Shown: piece by piece, positions 30,356 to 41,966 of the stretch
How the letters are laid out: each line of letters starts with the position of its first letter
How positions within the stretch are numbered: position 1 is the first letter of the stretch
Assembly (NCBI GenBank): GCA_947646735.1
Contig: CANTFK010000020.1
Span: 1-64,000, forward strand
From: Peronospora farinosa
Lineage: Eukaryota; Oomycota; Peronosporomycetes; Peronosporales; Peronosporaceae
Direction: 5' to 3'
DNA length: 64,000 nt
Position numbers and translations under genes: made by a program
Notes under the pieces: generated by a model
The model's database searches: none
Told to the model about the DNA's origin: nothing
The model's input: only the letters and a program-made list of their open reading frames with translations

Positions 30356-31176
30356 TCACTCACTTTGACAGTCCACACCTCGACGCATATCACAAAGGTT
30401 TGCTTTGCCGCTGTTCCGCGTTAGTACCTGTGGTCGCACTTTGCAAGGAGCGGACGACTTACAAGCATACGGTAGTCCCGTCGCATTCTCGTCATCCTGA
30501 TATGTAAACACAGTTACCTGTCCGTCCATTCTAGCGCACAACCCGACACCAACGGTTCACGTAGAGGAGCACATGCATCATTGAAAAGATCGCGAGTGCA
30601 ACCTTATCCGAGGCGTCAACGACCACATCGTGCACTCGAACAAGTTTCAATGCGTTCGCAGCAGTAAATTGCATTGGGTACACAGTACACCAAAGCAATG
30701 GGTTCATCTCTAGCAGTCCTCTCTTAGCCGATCTACTTTCTTTTCTTGTTTTCTGCTTCTTGTTCATCATGAAGAATCTGATGATGCAAATTCCTTCGGT
30801 CGACATGGTCATCATCCACCACCGCCAATGCGCCTACACCCATAGCAGCCAAGTACATTGCAGCAGGTGATCCAAGTCCGCCCACGTCAATCAGTAGCAC
30901 ACGTGCAGCACGTAACTTCAGTTGAGCTTTATCTCTAAACTCTTTTTCGAGCATTTGTCACCCATAACATTGTAGCTCCTCTCGTAAACGGTGAGTACAT
31001 AAAGTATCCGCTACATTCTTTTCATTTTCATTTCCCTGGGTCTTTACAGCACCTCTAATAAGTCTCTTTAGATTTTCAGGTTGTGCTGGAAGCTGTGTAT
31101 TCTGTGCTCGTAACTTGCCCAGTTCATCATTCAATACAAAGCAACAAGCACACGCGGGGGCAGCTGTCGTCATCAA
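30356..31176 (-). pseudogene. Relic of a UBA4/MOCS3-type (MoeB/ThiF) E1-like adenylyltransferase
   Basis: Order on the minus strand: an N-terminal coil (31176-30961) ending LREELQCYG, then TGA at 30960-30958 where the family has Arg (YGRQ). The nucleotide-binding part follows (30954-30733): [39 protein letters not shown] shifted piece carries LVRVHDVVVDASD (about 30665-30600), and another MDGQVTVFTYQDDE (about 30530). Family members read G-x-G-G-L-G-S and NLxRQ; here the first Gly is Asp and the Arg is His. The intact protein activates the sulphur carriers Urm1/MOCS2A for tRNA thiolation and molybdopterin synthesis. This copy lacks zinc and rhodanese parts and is dead. Confidence 0.75.
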
Positions 31177-31292
31177 GGAGCTTATTTTGAAGATGTTTAC
31201 TTTTTATTTGATAATAGAGATTCATATCTCAATAGTCATAGTAGCGTAGAGTCAATTAAATCGAAAGCTCCTTCCTCTTTGCACCTGTCACC

Positions 31293-32593
31293 ATGAGATT
31301 CATTGGTGTTTCGTGCTCACGTAATCTCGCGTTGCTGCGTTTTCCACGTGGAAATGGTCTCGTGTCAAAGGGCTGCGCTGCAGGGTTGTCGACCTCGTCG
31401 AGTTTCCCGTTGGCGGACAAAACGTCGATTTTGGAGCTACTGCAGCGAGTGGCAGACGGAAAAGTGTCACCTCATGCGGCAATGGAACTCTACAACTATG
31501 CTGTAGAGTATCAAGAAGTGGGGCATTTTGCTAAAATTGATACAAAACGAGAAGCTCGAACGGGTTTCCCTGAAGTCGTGTACGCCGAGAGCAAAACGCC
31601 GGAGCAAGTGGCGGCTATTATGAAAGTGATGATTGATGGAGGTGAAAATAACGTCATGGCTTCACGTGTTACGACCCAAGCTGCAGCTGATATTCAGGCT
31701 TTAATGCCGGTACGAAAAGCTGAACAAGTGATGGTTGTATGCTTCGGCAAAGGAAGTTCGGATGATTATAACGTGTATCTTGTGACAGGACCAGCATCTG
31801 ACGTACTATGAGGTGCCTCGGATCTTGGCATTGAAATCGTTGGAGAAGGATGCAACAAAGCAACTTCAAGACGCGGATAAGAAGGCAAAAAGCTTTTGCG
31901 CTTTTGCAAAGATAGTTTGAAGGTTGTTTCTTAACAATGCTCTACTATCTCCTCCAGGTCTTCACTGCTTGTGTGCTTTGTGCTGGTACTTCGGATCTTC
32001 CTGTCGCAGAAGAAGCCGCTGTGACTCTTGGTAAGTATTTTACCTTCCCTAGCTAGTTCATGTTCATACCTAAAGCGGTAGTGACTAACATATGTACAAT
32101 TGACAGAGCTAGCTGACTATTGCGTGACTCGAGTCTACGACGTAGGCGTGGCTGGAATTCACCGCTTACTGCGCAATCAGCACATTCTGCGGGCATCAGA
32201 TGTTGCCATTTGCGTTGCTGGGATGGATGGCGCATTGCCTGGAGTTGTGGTAGACCATCTACAAGACGATTATACTCTTGTGTATTCCGTCTAACTATTT
32301 CTCTTCATGCTTCCTATTGTTACATAGGGAGGTCTCACATCCGCACCAGTCATTGCGGTTCCCACGAGTGTCGGCTATGGTGCAGCATTCGGTGGTTTAG
32401 CTCCGCTGCTAACAATGTTGAATGCTTGTTCACCAGGCGTCGGTGTAGTCAACATTGACAATGGATTTGGGGCTGCCGTTTTAGCAGGTAAGAAGAAGAA
32501 GAAAGTGGGTCATATTGTGTGTCTCGGTATACTTTAACTCTTGCATTTTAATGTCATTTTGTTCCAGCTCGAATTTTAGTTCAGCTTCGCTGA
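31293..32593 (+). CDS. LarB/PurE-like (AIR carboxylase-related) protein
   Basis: Exons 31293-31709, 31789-31914, 31958-32030, 32107-32249, 32328-32487 and 32568-32593 are in phase and give 314 residues. The 43-bp second intron with donor GTTTGA is the weakest call. The N-terminus looks like a mitochondrial presequence (basic, [18 protein letters not shown]). Conserved LarB motifs: [66 protein letters not shown] and [19 protein letters not shown]. Bacterial LarB carboxylates and hydrolyses nicotinic acid adenine dinucleotide on the way to the nickel-pincer cofactor. The role of eukaryotic homologues is not settled. It is divergent from the relic at 30356-31176, with 116 bp between them. Confidence 0.88.
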
Positions 32594-32680
32594 TGTAATC
32601 GAATAGCCAATTGTGCGACCTTTAGCCTCGTTTTCCACCAATCATCATCTTATATTTGTATCTGATGAAGCAGATTAATA

Positions 32681-33627
32681 ATGGGCAGGAAGAAGTCGCT
32701 AGTTATGCGTAACAAGCGCATTGGTCGCTGTTACGTAAATCCCTCGACCAGTAGCTCAGCATTATCTGGCTCAGATGTCTCTAATCTATTGAGTAGCACA
32801 TGTTCTTTTTCTCTACCTGGACTGATGACATCTAAACCGAATGCGACAGTGATTGACACGAAATCTTTTTCATACAGTCTCCAGCTGCCAGATCCTTTGA
32901 TCCCCAACTTGCAGCTTGTTGGTAAAGAATTTTAAAGAGAAAAGTAGAACCATTGGATGGACACAACGAAGTAGTGGTGATGACGTTGTCTTTAGGCGAT
33001 GGAATGAAGCAGGAGGATACAGTGAAGAGGAGATACAAACAGAAGAGAGCGACAAGGAAGAAGTTGTGACCATGTCTGTGACGGAGCTGGAGATTTGGCA
33101 AAGGAGAGCTATTTTTCAATAGGAGATCATTATTCAAGTGCGTCCATTTTGTGCTTTTTAATTGGGATTGTATTGAAGCACTGACGTTTGTTTTTTGTGG
33201 ATGTGGTGGGACAGATAAACAATTGAAGAGGATTGCCGAGTTTGGACGCGTGCATGGAACCGTTGTACAAAAAGCTAGAGAGTATGTGAGCAGTATGGAA
33301 AAGCTGCTGGTCAGTCAACTTTTAGAAGAGCGTGCTGCGTTACGTGCACAGGCGGAGGAGTACGTAGCGAATACGGCTACGGAAAATGTTTTGCCTGAGC
33401 ATCAGGTAGACGGTTTGAAGCACCACGTTACAGGATTGAAGAAGAAGGTGGAAAAGTTGGAGTGGCGGGTAGATGTTCTAAGGTCTGATATGGAACAGAA
33501 TCATCAGGAGCAACATCCAGCAATCTTATTCCAGGACAAAATGACAGAAGAGAGATCGACAGGAGAGTTGGAAATCTGCTACTCAATATCAATCGTTACG
33601 ATGCGAATGGATACGAATTTGCAGTAG
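32681..33627 (+). CDS. Coiled-coil protein, gene structure not resolved
   Basis: First exon from ATG 32681 (MGRKKSLVMRNKRIGRCYVN), Ser-rich. A 74-bp intron at 32922-32995 (GTAAAG...TTTAG) keeps phase and adds a very basic stretch (KRRYKQKRATRKK). The last part (33211-33627) contains KRIAEFGRVHGTVVQKAREY, then a long coiled coil (LLEERAALRAQAEEYVAN, LKHHVTGLKKKVEKLEWRV). How 33060-33210 is spliced is unclear; acceptors at 33122 and 33210 both exist, only the first being in phase with a donor at 33062. A basic region followed by a coil would allow a bZIP-like reading, but no canonical bZIP signature is visible. No family assigned. Confidence 0.4.
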
Positions 33628-34347
33628 AGAATGCTCTTTCTCACCTCAACCCACCAAGCCGAGAAATGGTGAACTGAATGACCGCTACTGCTCGTCAAAA
33701 TGTACCGACCCGACTCTCCATCGAGGGGTTTGCTTTGAGGAAGATTATTAATTTTCACCAATTAACGACGGTCACCTACAGAGATTTACCGTTGAATCAG
33801 GACGGACATGAAACGATAGAATTGTTTAGGACATCTGCACGAGTAGGCAAACTATGAGTTGCTAGAAAGTATTCCATTTGTTCGAGTAGGTAGACCAACG
33901 AGCGTTTTCTAATGTTTATAATATAATGTACTTTTGAGTATTGTATAACATCGGGGGGGGACTTATGTATACAACTGGAATATTCGTCTAGATAAAAAAG
34001 ATACACATTAGATAAAACTCAGACGATTGTTGCATAATAATAGCCAGCCGCCAATAGTGATCGTTACAAAATATGATATTTCTAGATTGGTTTAAAAGAG
34101 AAAAAGGAAAAATCCTCTCTCTCGAGTGTCTTTTTTTTCATTTCAGTGACATCGGCCCCCTTCGCTCTCCGCCAACCCCATATTCCGCTCGAAGGAAATT
34201 CAGGGGGAGCAAAGCAAGTCTCTCTTTTGTGTCCGTCCTTGACCATTTGCAAGCCAAAGTCAAGTCACTTGCAAACAGGCAACAGTCATTTACCAAAGCT
34301 TTTCGCTCTGCATTTTACATTTTGTGTGTTTTACATAACCACGTACA
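33628..34347. other. Intergenic; upstream region of the WW-RRM gene
   Basis: Only short random frames. An 8-bp G run lies at about 33953-33960. Confidence 0.6.
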
Positions 34348-35579
34348 ATGGCCGATCAAGTGGATCCTACCGCTGGCGTTGACATTCAAGTGTCCTCGTC
34401 TTCGCAATGGTCGGAGCACAATGCGCCCAATGGACGAAAGTATTATTATAATGCAGTTACGGGCGAGTCCACGTGGGAATGGTGCGTTCAATGACGATGA
34501 TCTTGACGCAAATGTCGCTCGATTCTTATCATTTCTTTCGTATCTGATTATTATCCTACAGCCCCGTAGAACTGTCAGTAGTTGCTTCCGAGCTTCCTCG
34601 TGGTGCTGCTGCTTCTCAACAACAACAACAATCGATTGCTGCTGGTTTCCAACAGCCACAGCAACAGCTTGGAGGTCAAGCACCACAAGGTGCGTCGGAC
34701 GTTTTTATTGTGATAATTTGCTGTCTATGTAGCAAATTGAATGCTTTCATGCTAATACTCGTATTTCTTTGCTAGGTGCAACAGCTTATGGAGGTTACCC
34801 ACAACCATACGGTCAACCCATGCAGTATCCACCTCCGTACGGTGGCAGTGGCTACATGTACCCATTTCCACAGGCTTACGGTCAGTTGACGCTGTGGAAA
34901 TTTATGGCCGGCGGGGGATTGGAATTTCATTTGGTTTTTGTATAGGTTACCCACCGCAGATTGTAGGTCCTGGTCCTCCGATTCAGACCACGGAAAGCGG
35001 CCAAGGTGGGTTTTTGATGATATAGTTTTTTATTTATTTGATATAAATGTGTGTCGTACATGAGCTTAATTGTTGAACATTTATTATGTGTGCGTGTGCG
35101 ATTGGAAAATTTTTGCGTGTTGTGTGTTTCTGTATATAGGACCTCCTGGGTGCAACCTATTTGTCTTTCACATTCCGAACGACATGACTAATCAGGATCT
35201 CTTCAATTACTTTGCTACGTTCGGCAACGTGATCAGTGCTCGTATCATGGTGGAGAAGGAGACGGGAAGGAGCCGTGGTTTTGGTACGCGATAGCAACCT
35301 GTGCATTCATTTTTTGAGACGGAGTAAAAGGATTGCCACGTGAATTTACTATCTATGTGGCTTGCAGGTTTTGTCAGCTATGACAATGCTCCGTCGGCTG
35401 ACGCCGCAATCAAGGGGATGAATGGTTTCCAGGTTGGCCGCAAACGCCTAAAAGTGCAGCACAAGAAGGAAAAGAGTCAAGGCCCTATGTTTGGTGAAAT
35501 GTCTGGTCACATGGATAGCAACGGTAATGACATGGCTGTCCAGGCCGCCGGTGCTACTTCGCTGCCCTCAGGCAACTAG
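34348..35579 (+). CDS. WW domain plus single RRM protein, CELF/Bruno-like
   Basis: Six exons (34348-34481, 34562-34689, 34776-34880, 34946-35005, 35140-35283, 35368-35579), all phase-consistent, give 260 residues. A WW domain at about residues 20-45 starts [17 protein letters not shown] and continues TGESTWE, with Pro expected just after (WECP). A Gln-, Gly-, Tyr- and Pro-rich low-complexity linker follows. The RRM at about residues 144-217 has RNP2 LFVFHI and RNP1 RGFGFVSY; the block around [16 protein letters not shown] resembles the third RRM of CELF/Bruno proteins. It likely acts in mRNA splicing or translation control, with the WW domain binding Pro-rich partners. The junction of RNP1 coincides with an intron. 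Family CELF proteins have three RRMs and no WW, so the architecture is unusual. Confidence 0.88.
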
Positions 35580-36892
35580 AGCGCTTGACGAGAGAAGACA
35601 CACAACGCTATGTATAATTGGGGGCATGTTTGGGGAAGGAGGTGGTCAAAAAGGAGGAACATCAAAATAATAAGAGCACGGCGAAGAACAAACCTGATCG
35701 CGTGAATTCTATCTGAGGAAAGTCCAGTGTGGTTGTGGCGAAGGACGAGGTGAATTGTGCGCGGTCTCGGCGTGATGGAAGGCTAAGTAAGGTCCGACGA
35801 TCGTGGGGTGAAAAATGAAAAGAGTAGAAAGGAGGAGGTATGAAGAAAGCGGAATTGGTCGGGCGTCAGTCAAGTTATTCAGGTAGCAATGGGAGGCAGT
35901 TGTTCTGCTTCGTGTTGTGTTTTTTTTCAAATGCATATCTTGACGTATAACCTTCTATTGAAGAGGGATGTAGGCGTAGCGTTAGTAAGCAGACGGCTTA
36001 GCCGACCTCGTAAAAGCAAAGACCTGTCGATCGCTTCCCCAATGTCGCATTTATATTGAATCGTCGACGTCTCGAGCCTTTCAACATGCAGCACCATCCC
36101 CTCCATTCTGATGTCTTCACCAATATCCTTGTCATCAGCAACATTGTAATACTTGTATATAGTGCTGCAATTCGAACAACGAATCTACTCCATTGTACTT
36201 GTACGCAAAAGCGAAACCTTATCCGGCGGGCCTTACGTAATAGAGCATATCTTAGTACAGCTCGATAGAATGGATGCCTCCAGACTAAAATGCAAATGCT
36301 GGTGGGATTTAAGTCTGTTTGCGCCACAAGGACACGATCATCTTCAAAGGATCGACGACGCAATAACTTCGCTCACACCATTGTCACGTGTGTAAGCAAA
36401 GCCAATACTTAAAAAACAGGTGTGCACGGTGGAGGCATCCGTACTGCACGAAGCACAGAGCCTACAAGCTTTTGGAAGTAACAGACGGGCCAACATACGT
36501 CATCGGTTTCATTCCAGCCGCATAATGACGTTGCTTTAGGTACATCTATAGGTAGCAGACGCGTTGAACGATAAATCAATAGCGTTTTGTATACTGTAAA
36601 TGAGGTTTTTTATAGTGGAAAGGTAAGAAATATAGCCAAATTTTCAAACCTTACGTTCTGACAAAATTGTATTTGATTTGCTAGTTGGTACTACGTGGCG
36701 TAAAGGCGAGGACAGGCTTTAGAGGCATACAGTAGACAAGTAGTTTTACTGATCGACGATAAGAGGCAGCGCACGTAAGTTCAGAGAGAGCATTTTTAGT
36801 TTTGCGTCTCTTCCGAAAGAGCTTGTAAGCTACTCGTATTAACTCGTCTAAAGAATAGCGTTTTCTCTCGGTCTTTCGATAGCTAAAACATA
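35580..36892. other. 3' UTR and intergenic
   Basis: A 121-codon minus-strand frame at 35998-36363 shows no family resemblance and no good codon pattern. I see no gene. Confidence 0.6.
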
Positions 36893-38389
36893 ATGGTAGC
36901 AGCCCGCAAGATTCTTATTGTGGTCGGCATCCTCGTGGTCATTGGTGTAGCCATTGGCATTATTGTTGCAGTCACTGGAGGAAGCAACGGTGATAGCGCC
37001 AACACCGCTGATGGGACCTCGGCCGATGGTTCTAAATCGAAAAAGCCCGGTACTTCTAAGGTGTCGGAATCCGATCTGTTGACTAGCGCGACGACGAGTG
37101 GCAGTGGATTGTCCAGCAATGAGCCAACGAGTGACCCGGAGAAGGCCAAGGCTGCGTTGACTATGCTCGCCATTGGTGATTGGGGCGCGACCACAGACAA
37201 GCCTGGATCTTGCTGTAACAAGTACCGTAAGGTTGCCAATGATTCGCTCGAGTACAAGACCGACTATTGGGCCCAGATTAATATTGCTGAAATCCTTGGA
37301 AAAGCTGCCGGTGACATTAAAGCGTCGCGCATCATTGGTCATGGTGACAACATCTACTGGAACGGTGCTGGAGTCGATGATATTGATTATCGCATGGAAG
37401 CGACATTTGAAAGCGTGTACGACCAATCGGGGCTCGAGGGCATTCCATGGATCAATGTTGTAGGCAACCACGATCTTGGTGGCTCCGAGTACATTTGCGG
37501 TGAAAAGGATTACAACTTCCGTGAATGTGAGAGCAGCGAGGAGCTGGTCAAGTACTTGAATCTCAAGTTTTCGCTCCAGCAGAAGTACAAGAGCGCTAAC
37601 AGCGACCGCTGGAAACTGTCGGACCACTACTACGTCGAAAGCGTCGAGGAAAATGGCGTGTCGGTCGATATCTTTAATATTGACACGAATCTTGCCGACT
37701 CACACGGTGTGATGCAGATCTGCTGCCAGTGCTACGGTTACGTGAGAAAGCAAAAGTTGAGTGAGGCCGAGTCCAAGAAGCTTGGTGCCACGTGCAACGA
37801 CCGTATTCCTGGTGATAAGCTCTGTGCTGGTGGAAGCACTGAGTTGTATAATTCTTGTGCCAACACGATCAAGAAGTGGTGGGATGATTCACTTGAGCAG
37901 GTGCAGAAGGACCTAGCGAAGTCCACGGCTACCTGGAAGATCATCAATTCGCACTACTCGCCACACTTCCACATGAGTGAGGATAAGATGAAGGAGTGGT
38001 TCATGATCACCAAGGAAGGTGGTGTGCATCTTTGGATGAATGGTCACACGCACGGCTTCAATCATGACATTTCTAATTGGGGTACGCACTTCTGCGAGAA
38101 TGGTGGCGGCGGTGGAATCCAGTCTGAGACCTCAGGCATGCCTCCTGAGGTTGCCGAGAAGTATGTTGAACACGCGTGGATTGCCGCTGGTAACCCGTAC
38201 GGCTTCTTCATGCTTCATTTCTCGAAGGACTGGCTCAAGACAGAGTTCGTGACGTTCGACGATAAGTGGACTTTTAGCGTTAAGAAGGAAGAAATTGTCA
38301 AGGGCGGCTACCAAAAGGGTCACTGCTGGCACATTCCTGTGACTGTTGGTGCTGGCAAGGAGTGCATTGCGAGCAAGAAACGAGTGTAG
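36893..38389 (+). CDS. Purple acid phosphatase-like metallophosphoesterase, membrane-anchored
   Basis: 498 residues, no introns. Residues 7-28 are a hydrophobic signal anchor after a basic start (MVAARK), so the enzyme should be extracytoplasmic, type II or secreted. A Ser/Thr-rich linker follows. Metal ligands of the calcineurin-like fold are visible: GDWG (95-98), GHGDN (149-153), GNHD (191-194), SHYSPH (353-358) and GHTHG (384-388). This order is that of tartrate-resistant acid phosphatase (ACP5-type). The Tyr ligand typical of purple phosphatases should lie in the Y of GDNIYW. Several Cys pairs (CC at 107-108, QICCQC) suggest disulphides. It would release phosphate from external phosphomonoesters; the substrate is not known. 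Confidence 0.88.
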   Translation: MVAARKILIVVGILVVIGVAIGIIVAVTGGSNGDSANTADGTSADGSKSKKPGTSKVSESDLLTSATTSGSGLSSNEPTSDPEKAKAALTMLAIGDWGATTDKPGSCCNKYRKVANDSLEYKTDYWAQINIAEILGKAAGDIKASRIIGHGDNIYWNGAGVDDIDYRMEATFESVYDQSGLEGIPWINVVGNHDLGGSEYICGEKDYNFRECESSEELVKYLNLKFSLQQKYKSANSDRWKLSDHYYVESVEENGVSVDIFNIDTNLADSHGVMQICCQCYGYVRKQKLSEAESKKLGATCNDRIPGDKLCAGGSTELYNSCANTIKKWWDDSLEQVQKDLAKSTATWKIINSHYSPHFHMSEDKMKEWFMITKEGGVHLWMNGHTHGFNHDISNWGTHFCENGGGGGIQSETSGMPPEVAEKYVEHAWIAAGNPYGFFMLHFSKDWLKTEFVTFDDKWTFSVKKEEIVKGGYQKGHCWHIPVTVGAGKECIASKKRV

Positions 38390-39915
38390 ACACGCGTATG
38401 CACTCCATTGGCTCCGTGGCACAGTTCTGAGCTGTACCGACTCCAAACAATGCTATCGCCGAGCCTGTTTATGGACCGCGCGAAGACAAGTTTCTTCATG
38501 GCAAATTCATTCACTTGTATTGAGATTTCGAATCAAAGTTTTTTGATTCAGTGTGCTCTGTTATGTGTTGCACGATGTACTGTTTCGTCATCAGCAGATT
38601 TTGTCATGAAACAGCAGCTGTTGCAGCTGATGCAGCTGGGGCGGCCTTCACATCCCTCAGAGAAGATGCATTTTCATTGAAGGCAATGGTGATGTCTCAG
38701 TGCAGCCGGCAAGTATGTCCCGCTTGAATACGTGTTACTACACCTTACTAATTTTAAAGCTTCTGCAAATATAAGTATCTGCGAATCTTTTGCTTTGGGG
38801 ACTGGTCAATGCATGCACTACCTAGCGACGATGTGATTGCTCATTTTTACATGTACAGCTCCTTTTTTTAGTCGAGACGAAGTAGACGACAGCAGACAGA
38901 GTCAAATACAGGCTGTGATTCAACGACTTGAATGCTGAAGTTGCATTGCATAGTCGGTTCGACCACATCGTGGCACTTTTGTACTTCAAGTATTCGTGGG
39001 CAATGACACTGAACATGTATACGTTGTGCAGCACGCCGAACAAGACCCGGTGCTAGATACATGCGCTTTCAGCGAGTGAAGTTCTAGCTCAAATGGCGAG
39101 TCATAGAGCTGTTTACATTTTTTCACAGCACAACTGTGACAGCGTTGACAGACTAAAATTCTAGCTCAAATGGCGGGAGACCAGGTTTTCTGCTGGCGAT
39201 GTACAGTTTCATCCGTCCGTACCTCGATCGATTTCCTAATATTTTGAAGGACGCGTGGACGTTATCTTACTTCAATCATTTTACCACCCTGCAGCTCGCT
39301 CTCAGCGGATTATTGGTGAAAGCTCATCACTGGATGTACTGATAGATGTTGCAATGTTAGTGATGCATGACGTACTAATAAATCAAAAGATGATACGGCT
39401 GGATTCAAAAAGCTAAGGAATCCACGACGTGTTCATTCCCAAGGATAAACAGAACTTTACTGTTTCTGCAGGGAGCTGCCAAAGCTCAAGAATCTCTATT
39501 CATGTACTACAATACAGTGTGAATGGAAGAAAAGACCGGCTTCTCATGCAGACAGGCCCTGCAGTGTGAGCTTTACATACGTGCATTGGCTTTAATCTTA
39601 CTTGCATCAAACGGTACAATGTCGGAGCTCGATTGGATGCCGGGTAAAAAGACGGAGACCCTTTTTCTTGTCATCTTCTTCCTGGCTGCAGGTGCTCTTG
39701 CGCGGACAAGAGAAGCAATTTGGATGAACCGGGCCGGAGGGAGATGCGCTGGTAATCCTGCCAGATCTCGCTACATCGACGGTTTGTATTGTATCATCCA
39801 TCCTAGTAAAAAAAACCAGGTCAACTGATCCAGTTGGAGATGCTCATCACTTTGCTCACTTCAGCTTTTGCTTTATCACGATCAAGAGCCTTCTCTTCTC
39901 CTCTCTCCTGCCAAA
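38390..39915. other. Intergenic
   Basis: No supported gene. A 101-codon frame at 39523-39828 has no family resemblance. A pyrimidine-rich stretch at about 39885-39912 directly precedes the next start. Confidence 0.55.
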
Positions 39916-40467
39916 ATGGACGCCTTCCTTCACAAGATTGCAAGCAGCATGCTCTTCACTTCGACCAAGTTGACACCAGCCGAAGAGATCAAGCAACAGA
40001 AGCCCGTCCTGCTCGCCTCGGGAAGTTCACGCTTGCCCCCATTGCACCATAGCACACAGCGCAGCATGCAGCCAGAGTTGCCCCATGACTTGTCACGCCG
40101 CCGCATTGCTCACTGGGACAACAAGCGGGAGAAGTGTGCCAACTGCAAGCACATCTATCTCAAGACACTGAGTCGACACGTGGGCTTTTGCTCGGTGGAC
40201 TGCAAATCAAACATGGTGTACCTGGAAAAGGTCAACCGGACCATTCACGCCATGAAGGACGCGGTGCAGGAGCAACGTCGACAGAAGGAGACCCAAGAGA
40301 AAGAGCGGCAACAACAAGAACTAGTGCAACAATCCGAGTGCCAGAAGTGTGATGATGACGAATTGGACGTCATGGAGACGGAATGCAAGACCTATGCTGA
40401 GTTTGGTCTCGAGTCACGTATTCTTGAAGCCAGCAAAGTTGAGTGGGCGTTCAGTGCTATGTATTAA
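39916..40467 (+). CDS. Cys-rich (CX2C...CX3C) protein, paralogue of 45350-45844
   Basis: 183 residues from ATG 39916 (MDAFLHKIASSM). The start is chosen because the paralogue also begins MDA. The central block, RRRIAHWDNKREKCANCKHI followed by YLKTLSRHVGFCSVDCKSNM and VYLEKVNRTIHAMKDAV, has two Cys pairs (CANC and CSVDC) spaced like a single zinc site. A Gln/Glu-rich coiled region follows, then an acidic part and a conserved C-terminal end (FGLESRILEASKVEW.FSAMY). I know no named family with this block. It may be oomycete-specific. The two copies are inverted relative to each other with the ODR4-like gene between them. Confidence 0.78.
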   Translation: MDAFLHKIASSMLFTSTKLTPAEEIKQQKPVLLASGSSRLPPLHHSTQRSMQPELPHDLSRRRIAHWDNKREKCANCKHIYLKTLSRHVGFCSVDCKSNMVYLEKVNRTIHAMKDAVQEQRRQKETQEKERQQQELVQQSECQKCDDDELDVMETECKTYAEFGLESRILEASKVEWAFSAMY

Positions 40468-40581
40468 CTCGCGATAGAATCGATGTAGACTATAAAACAG
40501 AACCTATGTAAGAAATAAAATGTCTTATACAACACAGCTTATCACACTCAGAATGCGCTTGATATCTTCTTGTAGAATGTA

Positions 40582-41966
40582 TCACACTAAGTTCTGGACG
40601 ACTAGGAGGACCAAAACAATGACAACAGGCAGTAGATAGTACATGTACTTGGAATACTCCGATTCTTTCCCGCAGAAAGTAAGATCCATGGGAGAGCCGA
40701 GTTGGCCGCCAATCTCCATCGCAGCCCATGAAGTGCCATCGTTGGTCGCGTCATTTCCAAGAATCTCAAGTGCATTTTTCACGGCTTGCACAGCATCTTC
40801 GTCAGGGAAAACATGAACCGTTCCGAAAAAATGCCGGCTCAATACGGTGGCGGAGCGCCATTGTACTAGGCCTCGTTGAGCAAGGCGAATTACTCCACCT
40901 TCTTGAAACACTGCATTCGGCTCGACTGCGCGTACCATAGATCAGAAGATCAGTAACATCCAGGTTTTCTGAGGTAGTTCAGTCAAAAGCTTACCTTCGT
41001 CGTCCTCGGCCCACCTCTCGCGTGCTAACGAAAGTCGCACTAGCAATGACTTCATGAAGTCGCGTTTCAAGTATGTTGCCGCCACCTCGTTCGCTTTAGG
41101 TTCACTTTCAGAGACAAATGCAACACAGCTGATACCACCACGGATGCCACCAAGCGGCTATTGACAAACAGATATGAGTACCAAACCAAGGTAGACGAAT
41201 TTCCTTACATACTCACAGCTTTGACAAACGTCTTCTCCTTCGGGGGTGTCAGTGTCAGCAAGTTCATGTGCTGAACTTCTGTGTCGCCCGTCGGCTTGAG
41301 AACAGCAATAGAATCTTGCACCCGGCGAAATAACGGCTTTAACTGGTTTTCCACTTCGTTCATGCGCTTTTCAGCCACCTCCGTCGCTGAAATAGTTCCA
41401 CGTGGTGAAACACTCACAAATGAAGTGGGCTCATCCAGATCGATTAGTGTACGATACTGCTTGAATTGAATATCTGTTTGTGGACTTTTGAGTTCCGCCG
41501 ACAACATCTGCATCTTGTTGACATCGGTCACGTCGTAGAAGCTCTGAAATGCAATATCGCTATTTGAGGACACGAATGCCAAGTAGTGAACATTAGCTTC
41601 TTCGACAATCACATTGGAGGGCAACGTCACAGCCTCTGCAACAGCACGGAGGAAGGGCACAATTTGTGTTGAAACGTTCAGAGTCGAAACCACGTAGAGT
41701 CCTAGGACGGTGATACCCCCGGGTAGCAGGTGGTCTACTTGTTGAGCAACTTCTTGCACCCAGTCGACCGACACGTCGTCAAGTCCTGTAGGGGTGTCGT
41801 TGCTCTCATTCTCGGATGGAATTGGCACCACTGCTAGTACGAAATCTCCGACATTCGAGAAGCTCACTTGACCCACCAGTAGACCCAATCCGAAGGCAGA
41901 CTTTACGTTGCAAGACAAGAATGCAGCCACTTGGTCATCGACAATGACTTGGCGGGGTCTACTCAT
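40582..41966 (-). CDS. ODR4-like protein
   Basis: Exons 41966-41217, 41157-40995 and 40925-40582 (introns 59 and 69 bp) are in phase and give 418 residues. The start at 41966 (MSRPRQVIVDDQV) is chosen over an upstream ATG in a less plausible leader. Family-like features: GLLVGQ near the N-terminus, WVQEVAQQVDHLLPGGITVL, and a C-terminal transmembrane helix (YYLLPVVIVLVLLVV) just before the end. ODR4 with UFSP2 acts at the ER in trafficking of receptors and in UFMylation. The tail anchor agrees with ER location. Convergent with the gene ending at 40467. Confidence 0.8.

Noticed and set aside
35998..36363. 121-codon minus-strand frame
   Set aside because: No motif, no partner exon, overlapped by other frames of similar length.
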